Part shown: in pieces, positions 33,656-44,800 of the stretch
Numbering within the stretch: the first letter of the stretch is position 1
Layout of the letters: each line of letters begins with the position of its first letter
Assembly (NCBI GenBank): GCA_032622095.1
Contig: CP136065.1
Span: forward strand, 19,704,134 to 19,768,133
Direction: 5' to 3'
DNA: 64,000 bases
Source of the DNA: Siphonodentalium dalli
Taxonomy: Eukaryota > Mollusca > Scaphopoda > Gadilida > Siphonodentaliidae
Translations under genes and position numbers: made by a program
Notes under the pieces: model-generated
The model's database searches: none
The model's input: only the letters and a program-made list of their open reading frames with translations
What the model was told of the DNA's origin: nothing

Positions 33656-34979
33656 TGGCTGTTCCACTATTATATTCTTAACCACCACCTATCCAGTTGT
33701 ACTCATTATACCCTGATTTGCAAAGAAAACTTGGGGGGGGGGTATATTGGATTGAATTTGTCTGTCAGTATGTCCTCCCGTTTATCCCTCTGTTGGGATG
33801 TTTCCATCCGTCCATCAATTTTGTTCTTCTCCACATACATATTAAAGACCGAAATGGTTTATATATTTTGACTCACATTCAGATTTGTTCAAATGAGTTC
33901 ATCAGGTCATATAGGTGAGAAGCCAGGGCCATAACTCTTTCCCTCCATAGTAATTCTTCAGAAACCATCAGGCCTATTTAGCTTTTGGTATGGAGGGTCC
34001 TTTGGTGAGTGGGGTTCAGATTTGTACACGTGAGGTCATTTTTAGGAAACTTTTGAGGAAAATCAGTTTTCTTCAACTCTTAAAATCTACCGTTTGAAAT
34101 TTCTAGATGAATAGATCTCATAGATGGGGATTCACATTTGTTCAAATAAGGGCAGAGATAAGAGATTTAACTCTCAACCACCCACCCTACCTGTATGTAT
34201 GCTGTTTGATACTGGTATAATAATATATAGATTCCTATTGATTTCTAAGCTGCCTGGGTGGAGGCAATGAGGCTGTAGATTTGATTTTTCAACCAGTAAC
34301 AGTCCACATTTTCCTACTTCGGGTTAAACTGTTTGACCGAAATCGCCACAAATGTTAACAGGTCTATTTTGCTGATATTTAGTATGAAGGGTTCTTTGGT
34401 GTCTGGTATTGAAATTTATTCAGATGTGGTCACCAGGTTAAATAGGGTGGGACCAGGGACATAACTGTATGTCTCTATAGTCATTCTTAAATTGTCTTCT
34501 CAAGAGAGGTTGGACTATTTAGCTTACATATAGTATGGATGATCCTTTAGTGACTGATATTCAGATTTGTTAACATCAGGTCAACCTGTTAAGAAATGAC
34601 GGGGGCTATGGGGAGTTAACAATTTTGTGTTAAAAAAATCATTGAAATACCAAATTCATTAAAACATCTTCCTTGGAACTACCTAACTGATTAATCTGAC
34701 ATACATGTATGGTGTTTTGGGTCCATGGATAAATGGGCTTCAAACATGTCTAAATGGTTTTATAAAAAGGTGCTTGTGAGATTGGAAATTTCCAAAAATT
34801 GAGAAAGTTTGAGATGTCGGTTGTGAAATTCCAACCCAAGACTTGGGAGTCTGGAGCCCGGTCGGGAGGGGACTTGTTGAGCTGGAGGAGGGGGGTGATC
34901 AGTAGTGAACAGTGGGCAATTTCATGGTGGATATTCACCTTGAAATTACCCACTGTACACTACTGAAGCCTCTCTAGCC
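33656..34979. other. Diverged remnants of CCGT-type repeats
   Basis: A G10 run followed by TATATTGGATTGAATTTGTC resembles the start of the repeat at 62945. Further phrases (AGATTTGTTCAAATGAGTTC, GGGCCATAACTCTTTCCCTC) match the AGCTCACCTGAG repeat family. No gene seen. Confidence 0.55.
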
Positions 34980-35009
34980 ACATATCGTGTTTAGATCTAC
35001 TTTTTTCAA

Positions 35010-35110
35010 AGTGCTTATGAAAAGTTCTGACTATTGTGGTCTCCAGAGTCCCAGTCTCATCAGTCTTTGCAGTCTGGTGAGCGACCCCACAGTCTTTGAC
35101 TGTCTTGTTT
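35010..35110. repeat. Repeat shared with 50325-50415
   Basis: CTGACTATTGTGGTCTCCAG, GTCTGGTGAGCGACCCCACA and TTGACTGTCTTGTT match in order the segment at 50336-50415, which follows another AGCTCACCTGAG repeat. It is probably that family's distal end. Confidence 0.8.
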
Positions 35111-35166
35111 AAAATCACCTTTAGATGAAATTGTAATCCCTCAATAATTATAATCCGATGCACAAT

Positions 35167-35445
35167 CTATCTTTTTATTATTGATGAAAAAGAGTCAGTG
35201 CATGTAGTGCCACCTTTTGTTATTTTTATTATTCTAGATTTATTTGGATTGATACATAATCTCCATTTTAGGCAATATTCTTCAAATGAATTAAGACAAT
35301 TTTGTAAACCTTTCTTTGACCTACTGATCAAAACTAGGTCATCAGCATAAAGTAGACAATTAACATTTTTAGCATATAGGCTTGGTGGGTCAAAATCCTT
35401 GTATGTATGTTTCACAATGACCAAACTTTGCTGAGATGGCATAAA
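35167..35445 (-). pseudogene. LINE reverse-transcriptase fragment, antisense
   Basis: Minus-strand frame reads NVNCLLYADDLVLISRSKKG then LNSFEEYCLKWRLCINPNKS. This is the YADD catalytic box and following helix of a LINE reverse transcriptase. Both ends are truncated. It is separated from the C-terminal LINE fragment at 31240-32254 by ~2.9 kb of other repeats. Confidence 0.85.
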
Positions 35446-35449
35446 GTGT

Positions 35450-36264
35450 GCTAATATAGTATAACTTTATCCATTTCATTTTCTATTATTATTATGCTGC
35501 CATTGGTTTCTAAAATGCTAATATGTTTAAGTAGTATAATTATTTTGGGGGAGAAGTGAATGCAGCAACGTCACTATAAAGTTCCCAAGATTAAATGATA
35601 CAGTCAATTGCATATCACTTAATGTAATTGCATATTTTAGGTATTTGTATAAAAATAGCCTACAGAACCAAGGGCGGATCAAGGGAAAGACTCGCCCCCC
35701 CCCCCCCCCCCTTAAGGCACATTGTGTAACGGAGCACACATGTTGGCACATGCAGACTGCTCTGTATGGTTGTCTATGCGGTTGACAGATACTCCAAATA
35801 GTTTTCCGCTGAATCTAGCTCAAGTCAAGTAGGCAAATAAAACGACAAAAAAAAATGCATAGTTTAAATGAAGTCATGTCTGGAAGTACCACATTTGAAG
35901 TCTGGCACCTGTAGAGAATGTCCCAGGGGCGCACTATTTGGTCGTTAAACATTAAAGAAAACTGCATGAGATTGAGTTTTAGTCCGACCAAAATGACCAT
36001 AAAAGGCTGATGCAATGAAGGAGCTAAACATCCTGGGTGTACGCTAAATGTATGTCCTAAAAGCTGGGCACTATATACATTCACATTTCATTTATTCAAA
36101 ATGGTTGAAAGTGGATAACAGTGATGTTTTTCTTTAGTTCATATGTATAGTGTGTGTAATTTAAAAAAAAACAAAAGAAAATAATTATCACTAAAACCTA
36201 TCTCTCTGGCAAGGCGGGAGGGTGGTTATGTTTATATATATTTCAAACTAGCATACACAATGAT
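35450..36264. other. Unassigned stretch
   Basis: A C16 run near 35694-35710; no gene or element recognised. Confidence 0.45.
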
Positions 36265-36272
36265 ATAGTAAT

Positions 36273-36747
36273 ACCGATGGTGTCATTCTCACAAGGCTTC
36301 GGTCACATTCGTAGCCAGCTTTTTAAATCGATCACAAATGTAGCCAGCTTTTCGCTGCCGATCACATCTGTAGCCAGCTTTTCTAATTTCATGCTTTATA
36401 TGGCGCGAAATATAACATCACTGCGTTCGTGACTAAAATATCGACGTCATGCTCCAAAACTGACTTCGTTCATCAACTTATATTGGAATATAATTCGAGC
36501 ATCTAACGATATTGATCGGAAACCTCAAGTTATTAGATGAACTAATATCAAATTAAAATTTATATTGTTTTTCATTCATCAACTCAGAAAAAATGAGACT
36601 AACCTAATCTTGTTCATTGAGGCTCGCATGAATATTAAAAGCTGGCTACAAATGTGATCGCCGTAGAAAAGCTGGCTACATTTGTGATCGATTTATAAAG
36701 CTGGCTACGAATGTGACCGGAGCCTTGTGACAATGACCCCATCGGCT
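36273..36747. mobile_element. 475-bp TIR element with GGCTACxAATGTGA repeats, target ATAGTAAT
   Basis: ATAGTAAT lies immediately left (36265-36272) and right (36748-36755). The ends are inverse repeats of ~85 bp: ACCGATGGTGTCATTCTCAC at the left and GTGACAATGACCCCATCGGC at the right. Each contains tandem AGCTGGCTACxAATGTGAYCG motifs. The right end is the same sequence as the leader and first codons of the ORFs at 14981 and 21685. Confidence 0.87.
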
Positions 36748-36914
36748 ATAGTAATTGATCCAATATTCAAGAGACTGGTCTTCTGGCTAAGTATGCTGAC
36801 CATCCAATGTATAATGTGGAAGTATATATGTAGAAATAACCCAAACTTATTACTGATTACATGAGGTGGATTAACTGAGGTAATTGCCCACATATACAGT
36901 AATGCTCCAATATA

Positions 36915-37042
36915 CAGTAATGCTCTAAATAATCGACTCCTTAACCACAGCAGAATTATGGGTAACTTTTCAGGATTTAGTCGGAAATATGGCTTGTTGC
37001 CATTCATCGGAAAGCTCTCGCCGATTATTTAGAGCATTACTG
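36915..37042. mobile_element. Short TA-flanked foldback (family P), deletion derivative
   Basis: CAGTAATGCTCTAAATAATC at the left, GATTATTTAGAGCATTACTG at the right, TA on both sides. It lacks most of the second arm found in the copies at 44412 and 56907. TA plus CAGT termini suggest a Tc1/mariner-pogo-type origin. Confidence 0.75.
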
Positions 37043-37470
37043 TATATTGGAGCTTTCGTTTATGTTAGGTTGGCCAACTGGGCTACTCCCAATCAGCAAA
37101 TGATCATATGCCAGCCCACTTCATATAATCGTGAAATTATTTTATGATAGTTTATCAATCTGTGCATGTGGTACCGTCCTACATTTTTCAGACCTGAGCA
37201 TATAAAGCATATAGTCCCGCTATCGGCAAGAGAATGTGTGTTTTGGGTTATTTAACATTGTAAGTTTCTTGCATTTGAAAAATGCAAAAAAAAACAGGTG
37301 TATGCCAGAATTTGCAATTGGACCCGTTAAATATTAAAAAAAATTCCCAGTGGAAATCCCACGGACCCTCACCAGAGGGAGGGCGATAATTCCCTCTCGC
37401 ACTCTACCCCAATTCATTGCTATGCAGCTCAGATGATGCTTCGCATAGTTACATACCCACATCGTATATA

Positions 37471-37661
37471 CAGTAATGCTCTAAGTAATTGACTTCTTAA
37501 CCATAGCAGAATTATGGGTAACTTTTCAGGATTTAGTCCGAAATATGGCTTGTTGCCATTCATCGGAAAGCTCTCGGGGCAACAGCCATATTTCCGACTA
37601 AGTCCTGAAAAGTTACCCATAATTCTGCTGTGGTTAAGAAGTCGAATACTTAGAGCATTAA
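37471..37661. mobile_element. Family P foldback, right end eroded
   Basis: CAGTAATGCTCTAAGTAATT through GGAAAGCTCTC, then a near-complete inverse arm ending TTAGAGCATTA. The terminal CTGTA is lost. Confidence 0.8.
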
Positions 37662-37674
37662 GGCCCTCATACCT

Positions 37675-38091
37675 GTCATTTGCAGAATGAGGTCCCCAGA
37701 GGGTGAATTTAGTGATGCTATCCCGCATAGTAGGCTAACATCACTAAATCCACCCTCTGGGAACCTCATTCTGCATGGCCTCATCAGCTATGGGAGACAT
37801 AAACTCAGTTTGAAGTTCCCAAATGGTGAATATTGTGATGTACACCCATTGGGAACCTTGATTATGCAATGTTTCATCTGCCAATTTTGGGATATAGAGA
37901 AACAAAACTAAATAAGAAATAGAATCTATGTGAAGAATAACGAAACTTTCGAGAGAAGATGAGGCATAAGCAGAATGAGGTCTCCAGAGGGTGAATTCAG
38001 TGATGCTGGCCCGCTATGTGGGATAGCATCACTAAATTCACTCTCTGGGGACCTCATTCTGCAAATGACAGGCACAATAAACTCAGACTTG
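37675..38091. mobile_element. Family H element (copy 3)
   Basis: CTGTCATTTGCAGAATGAGG at the left and CTGCAAATGACAGG at the right, each with its subterminal hairpin. The right terminus is CAGACTTG at 38084-38091. The left terminus abuts the eroded family P element. Confidence 0.78.
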
Positions 38092-38336
38092 ATACATCCC
38101 CACAACAATGTCAGGGTGTATAACCGCCTGACCCTGGTTTACTGACCAATCAAATCCATGCTCATTCCACCCAGAGTATAATAGGACAGGCACAATCCAA
38201 AACTACCTAAGCCATCCCTGACGAAGATAAACAATTATCGAAACTGCTAGACCACTTATAGGATATATCTGTGATTGAGATCCTCCCTGGAGGACTATCC
38301 TCGTTTTATTTCACCTACATATTATACCCCCTTTAA

Positions 38337-38728
38337 CCCTTTACCCAACAGAACGGCCCTGTGCCAATGCATTCTCTTATATATGCGAGTCGACCATAGG
38401 TCGCCTCGCATATATAAGAGAATGCATTGGCTTAACACATTAAAAATTATAAAATTGTTAAAGAATGTAAGAAAAAATGGTAAAAAGTGTTAAAAAAAGA
38501 TTTTTTTTAGGCCAATGCATTCTCTTATGTATGCGAGGCGACCTATGGTCGACTCGCATATATAAGAGAATGCATTGGCACAGGGCATAACTGTAACCAT
38601 CACAATGTGGTCGATGAACCGGTTCCAATGATATCCATATTTGTATGGTGTTATTGAGACAGACCGAAGATATTTTAGGCTGTTGAAGCTTTATTTGGGC
38701 GTTTTTGGCCGGTTTGTTGGGTAAAGGG
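38337..38728 (+). mobile_element. 392-bp piggyBac-like MITE, TTAA target (copy III)
   Basis: Complete and uninterrupted: CCCTTTACCCAACA/TGTTGGGTAAAGGG ends, TTAA at 38333-38336 and 38729-38732. It supplies the unoccupied sequence for the hAT insertion at 29720. It lies 66 bp upstream of the first visible transporter exon. Confidence 0.93.
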
Positions 38729-38794
38729 TTAATATCTCTCACCTACAGGCATTCACTCCACGCAACTCATGTAATTTAATTTCTTGATTGACAG

Positions 38795-38897
38795 GTTGCG
38801 ATATCTTCAGAATGACGTCATCGCTGGTCTAACAGTGGGTCTCACAGTGATTCCACAAGGCTTGGCATATGCTAAGATTGCCAACCTCCCACCTGAG
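38795..38897 (+). CDS. SLC26A11: SLC26A11-like exon A
   Basis: Acceptor TTGATTGACAG, donor GAG|GTAAAT. Starts with the last base of a split codon and ends on a codon boundary. Encodes LRYLQNDVIAGLTVGLTVIP and QGLAYAKIANLPPE, the SLC26 signature region. Its upstream partner exon was not found. Confidence 0.92.
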
Positions 38898-41800
38898 GTA
38901 AATATTACATGTATCCTTCTATAACGCTGTATTTTAAGTGAAATATTTTTTGGTGAATTCACTGTAATATGGTGTGACATTGACAGCTCGTTTGAACATG
39001 GGGTCCGAGCCATCAATGTCACACCATGTAACTGTTAATCAACCACAACGTATACCCCACTGGACAAAACAAGTGTCCATTGGCACCGCGGTGTATTTGC
39101 CATTCGGCCGCGGTGTCAAGAGTTTGTAACTGCAGTTGAGCACTGCGGCCGAACGGCAAGTACTCCGCGGCCGAACAGCAAGTACACTGCGACCGAAAGG
39201 CAACTACACCGCGGCTGAACGGCATGTACACCGTGGTTAGATTTCTGGTTTGTATCGTCTTTTTTCAGTTTAATGAACGTACACCGCGGCAACTACACCA
39301 TGGCCGATCAGCAAGTACACCGCGGCCCAACTGTAGTTAGCCGGTGGAGCCGCGGTGTAGTTGCATTTAAGCCACGGTGGCAATGCTAACCGCACCGCGG
39401 TTAAGTGGACACTTGTTTTGTCCAGCAGGGTATGTTTTGCCGAAAGTCCTGGTCATTCATAGCAATTTGAGATATACTCTGCCAAAATGATCAGCACAAT
39501 ATGTTGAAATCCGTCTCTCCCAAACATTCAACATAAATGACATCATGAAGAAACAGTCCTGCAAAGCAGGATGGAATGATTGTCTTGGTTTCCCTTATCC
39601 CTTCTCGAATTGTGCCCATGTTGGAGTTTGAATAGATCATGCCATGAATCTTAACTCTGGCTAATACCTGTAGAGATCATATTCCACCAGTACAAAACCT
39701 GGGAACTTTTTGTAGTTTTGACATGGAATCTTATCAAGTTGACAAAGTATCGCTGGGAATATATTTCTCAGTTATTTCCTGTTCCTTAGTGATGTAATTC
39801 ACTGTCGATGAAGGTCCCAATTTGAAATTGCACGATTAAAGTGACTTTGTGAGTGATTTTGCTTTGTGTAGCTTACAATTATGGAATTTCTCCTGGGTAA
39901 TTAATTTAATGTTTGTTGCGATATCGGCTCACAAAAGACACATAAAAGCATGAAATCTTGAGCTGGGACCACAACCTAATGTGAAGTAGAATATTGAGGA
40001 ACACGTATTAACAAACAAATATATTCCCTGCCTTGTTTGTTCATTGTTATAAAGTTCCCTGTCAGAACATCAAAAAGTTCCAGGTTTTGTACTGATGGAA
40101 TACGATCTCTACAGGCGTTAGCCTGAGTAGAGATTCATGGCATGATCTTGAGTTTAAAGTGTGACACAAAGCAGATATATTGTCAATACTGTACATTGAA
40201 GTTCCTCCGAAATAATTTTATGCGACCATTGGATTACAATTACAATCACCATGCCACTGTCACATAGGTGTTGTAAGTATAATTTCCATGTGTCCATCAA
40301 CAATTTCCTTTAGCACACCCTACAGGCAGCATCCATCTTTTTATCCATCACCAAACTTGATATGTATCTTTGGGGTGACCTCGAGATATGGGAGCCATCA
40401 AATTTAGGATTTTTCCGAAATTTGTTGGAAAACAACGCCACAAGCAGCCATTTTGAATTTCACATTTGAATTCATCTGTACACCCTGCAGTCCATATTTA
40501 TTGGAGACATTTTTAAATGAAAACAATTTCATCTACACGTACAATACAATGCCTCTGCTAAAACATTTTGACTTTCTTTATACTTAATCATTCTATTGAC
40601 TATTCAGCATAAAATTAACTCCTCTCCAAGTTGAGCTACAGTTTTATTGATGTTTTTATTTTTTACAGTATGGACTCTACAGTGCCTTTATGGGATGTTT
40701 TGTATACTGCTTCCTTGGAACAGCTAAAGATATTACCCTCGGACCAACAGCCATCATGTCTCTCATGACGGCAGCGTTTGCTACTTCACCAGTGAATGAT
40801 GATCCGACGTATGCCATCCTTCTTACCCTGTTTACAGGGTGTATTCAGTTTCTCATGGGAATTCTAAATTTAGGTGAGCTCACACCTATAATTAATGAAA
40901 AATAAACGCATAAATTTGTATGGCATAGACATTGTTAAAATACACAAAAACATCCTTCAATATTAAAGATGCATAATCGGATTAAGGGCCCCTCAATTAC
41001 TATTTATTTGGGTTTGGGGTAGTGATGGGCGGTTAACCGAGAAAACAACTCGGTTTCGGTTTTTAACAATAAACCGAAAACCGACCGACGCAATTCTGCT
41101 CAAACCGACATTACGTTTTTTTTTTATATGTTTATTTTTCACTTAAATCGACTTATTATACCTCCCCAGGTACTTATTAGTTGATATTGTTATCAAATTA
41201 TCGTCCTCTCTGATCAATATTATATCGGAATGTGTCCATTTCGTCTCAGATATGTGTTGTTATAATATCGTAGGCGACTGTTTTTGTACTTTTTCAAAAC
41301 ATGGCCGAACAAAATAACGAACAGGGTTCAACAAAAAGCCTTGTTTGGAGTTATTTTACGCATCTAACTGGAGACGACTCCAAAAAATGTCGCTGCTTAA
41401 TGTCATAAAAACGTCGTATCAGAGCATGCAAATACCAGCAACCTGGCCCAACAGTCGAAAACTAAACCAAGTAAATGGTATGAACACTTTGATCGTCTGG
41501 ACATTCCGATGTGACGTAATCTGGGCAAACCATGTGCAGCTTGTAAACTATGTCGCAACATCAATCACAGACATCAAAGCGATCACACCGCAGTCATTGA
41601 ATGTGGGTCAATCATGCACGTGTCAAGAATTGTTACACAGTCAGGTCAAGGACGCCCACTGTTTGTGAATTTGCTGTTTGCGGTTGAATTCTCAGATACT
41701 ATAATGCATATAATATGATAAATATGTTTTAAACATGTCAGAAAGGGATGAACATTGAACAGTGAAGATGGGGGTGTTTATTTTTTTAAATACCGAATTG

Positions 41801-44800
41801 TATCATCTTTATGATCTTATCGCATTGGATTCATTTTGCGTCGGCATTTTGTCCCGTTGTTTACCGGTGATCGCAGTTCCTTCCTCAAATATTCAACGTT
41901 ATTGGGACATTATTGACTCTAATTACAGTTATTTTGAAAGTATATACTCAAATTGTATGTATTTCAGTATAATTTCACTAAAAAAACGAAAACCGAACCG
42001 AAACCGAGGTTTTTTCTCCCAAAAAAAACGAAACCTAACGTAAAAAATCAAAACCGCCCATCTCTAGTTTGGGGGTAAAAATTTGATTCGAGGTACCCAC
42101 CAATCATAGCTCAGAGTTATTAGATTTCGATTTTTGAAATCTATATTTTTCACCATCGAGACTTATTAGTGGCCCAGTAAAAAGTCGACGAGCCAAATGT
42201 CTCAGACAAAATTGCGGATGAAGATGGATAACTCTAAAATCAAGAGGTTTGTGTGTTGATAATAAGGCAAAATTTCGTTGAACAACATGTACATAAATTA
42301 CACGTTTCGGGCAATTTTATACTGTAGTTTACAGTGGTTAGCATTATTTTTGGGCAATTAATCGATTCTGATAACTGAAGCGGCATTTCTAAAAAATGTT
42401 GTTGTTGGAATCGGATTATATGGGGACCATCGAATCGGATTGAGTATCTTTAAAATGAGTACAAAGTACCATAATAGAGACCCATACCGCTTATGGGAAA
42501 TGGAGACATGGACACACTCTATCAGAGACGATCATTGGAATTTTTGCTCGCCGAACGTATTAAAACTCCCTCTTTTGAATGTTAATATATGACTAGTAAA
42601 ACCTTCTATTATTGGGCTCATGTGTATAATCTTAATTATTTTCTGGTATTGAAAATGTACCAATGATGGTTTTATGATGTAAAATTGGATAGAACATCTT
42701 TATACTGTGATATATAATTTCCACAAGGGTATTCATGGTTTCTGCAGAATATCTACACCTAAATGGGCAGGTCTCGTTTGGTTTATGGTTTCTGCGTAGT
42801 TTCAGCTGCTAGGCCAAATCACACTGTTGCCTGTTTTACAGTGGAGGAAAGTCCGTACAGATGATTAATTTCACTGGAAAGTCACTACACGTAAAAACTA
42901 CCGACCCCCAGAAAACAACTGACGAACTTGCCCACAGATCTGGTTACATTTCCTGTGCATGGATAACAAATCTGTGCTTCGCCATTGCTGCATGTTTTTA
43001 GGCTTATGTTGGCCTAATGTACTTTGCACCTCACCAACTGAACCACCTGTGGCCCCCCGGACAGGCCTGGTATAAACATCTGAGAGATCAATATTTGTAT
43101 TACACATCATTGGAAAACATATTCGGACACATTCCATATATCAAAGTATCTAGGTGGGTAGAATATAGGTTGCGTGATGAAAAGATTACTTTCTATGAAT
43201 ATCCATATCTTTAATTTAATTATTTAAGTAGACGTATAGGTTCGAATATCGTATAGATGGTGGTTTGTAGTCAACACCTTTATCACCTATATATTAATAT
43301 TCAAAAAGCTTTCGGCTTTTACTTTCCTTGATTTCATTAATGGTGTCATTTGATATGAATTGTTCTGACTGTTTTCTACGTTGACTCGGTCCCATGTGAT
43401 TTCTTATTCAGGTATTATTGTCGACTTTATATCATATCCTGTTATCAACGCATTCACGTCTGCTGCAGCTATCACCATAGCATTCGGTCAAGTTAAGGTA
43501 CGTAGTTACTCAACGCTAATCACCATTTTTTATTTGATGAAGTCAGTTCAAGTGACATACTTCTTCAAACCTTGCTCAAACATTGGACTGGGCAGTACAG
43601 AGATGAATAAATAATCTTTTAGCCTCAAATTAAGCCTGGTTATTGCTCACTGTTGTCATGTTCCAGGAAAGGTAATAGGTTGATATATGTGACCCGCCAT
43701 ATCAAATCCAGTCGGAAGTCGGAATGTTTTTTACCCTATGCCAATGCATTCTCTTATATATGCGAGTCGACCATAGGTCGCGCATATATAAGAGAATGCA
43801 TTGGCCTAACAATTTTTTACAATTTTAATAATTGTTTCTTGTATTCTTTAACAATTTTATAATTTCACCCATACAGAGCCCCAGTCAAACATGAGCAGAC
43901 GACACTCTTCTATATGCTTCTATATATGTGTGGGGCTCCCTGCAGGGTAATGGATGTTTTTTATTTTATGTCCTAAAAATTGTCAGAAACATTTATTTAA
44001 AAAAAATGATAAAAAATTGTTAGGCCAATGCATTCTCTTATATATCTGAGGCGACCTATGGTCGACTCGCATATATAAGAAAATGCATTGGCACAGGGTA
44101 AAAAAATCCCGACTTCCGACTGGGTTTGATATGGCGGGTCACATATACTATTTGTATATTCCTTGAAAAGACTGTTCGAAGTCAAGAAGTGATATAAAAC
44201 TATTAACAATAGAGAGACAAATGCTCTTTATTTTGAGACATCACAACCATTTCGGAAATGATCATTTTCCTATAGGTGACAATTCAATGTATTCTCTTAT
44301 ATATGAGAGGCATCCTATGGGAGACTCGCATATATAAGAGAATGCATTGGCACAGGGTTTTCCTACAATTTCAGGAAGCTCCTGTCATGAAAGGGTTAAT
44401 GCCCATCTCTACAGATACAATAATGATTTAATTAATCGACTCCTTAACCACAGCAGAATTATGGTTAACTTTTCAGGATTTAGTCGGAAATATGGCTTGT
44501 TGCCATTCATTGGAAAGCTCTCGCCGAGAGCTTTCCGATGAATGGCAACAAGCCATATTTCCGACTAAATCCTGAAAAGTTACCCATAATTCTGCTGTGG
44601 TTAAGGAGTCGATTAATTAGAGCATTACTGTAGCTAGTGACAGGTACATTGTTGGTGGACATTGGACACCTTTCACATAATGAACTACTACTGATAAGAA
44701 TTACGAATTGGGTACTACATCACTAGAATTTTTTTTATTTCTATCAGTTATTGTTTTGTCATATCCGTAGTTACAATTACGGCGTCCGGTTTTCAACAAA

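Larger units (their letters stand above)
38898..40668 (+). other. Intron A-B: hairpin, CCGCGG-rich element, inverted repeat
   Basis: Holds the hairpin at 38969-39027, the TA-flanked element at 39055-39430 and the foldback at 39640-40155. The rest (40156-40668) shows nothing recognisable. Confidence 0.7.
40965..42462 (+). repeat. ~450-bp repeat (copy 1), split by a hAT element; second copy at 45320-45590
   Basis: CCCCTCAATTACTATTT at the left and AATCGATTCTGATAACTGAA, ATATGGGGACCATCGAATCG near the right are shared with 45320-45590. Ends AAAGATGCATAATCGG and CGGATTGAGTATCTTT are loosely inverse, next to TTAA-like sequence. Confidence 0.72.
40874..43411 (+). other. Intron B-C: nested repeats on the left, nothing clear on the right
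   Basis: 40965-42462 is a repeat interrupted by a hAT element. 42463-43411 shows no recognisable feature. Confidence 0.65.

Noticed and set aside
31000-38794. Missing N-terminal exon(s) of the transporter
   Set aside because: I looked for a hydrophilic N-terminus with a WLP-type motif ending in phase 2 upstream of exon A and found none I could support.
43241-43262. GGTTCGAATAT resembling a tRNA/SINE B box
   Set aside because: No A box at the right distance and no cloverleaf could be drawn.
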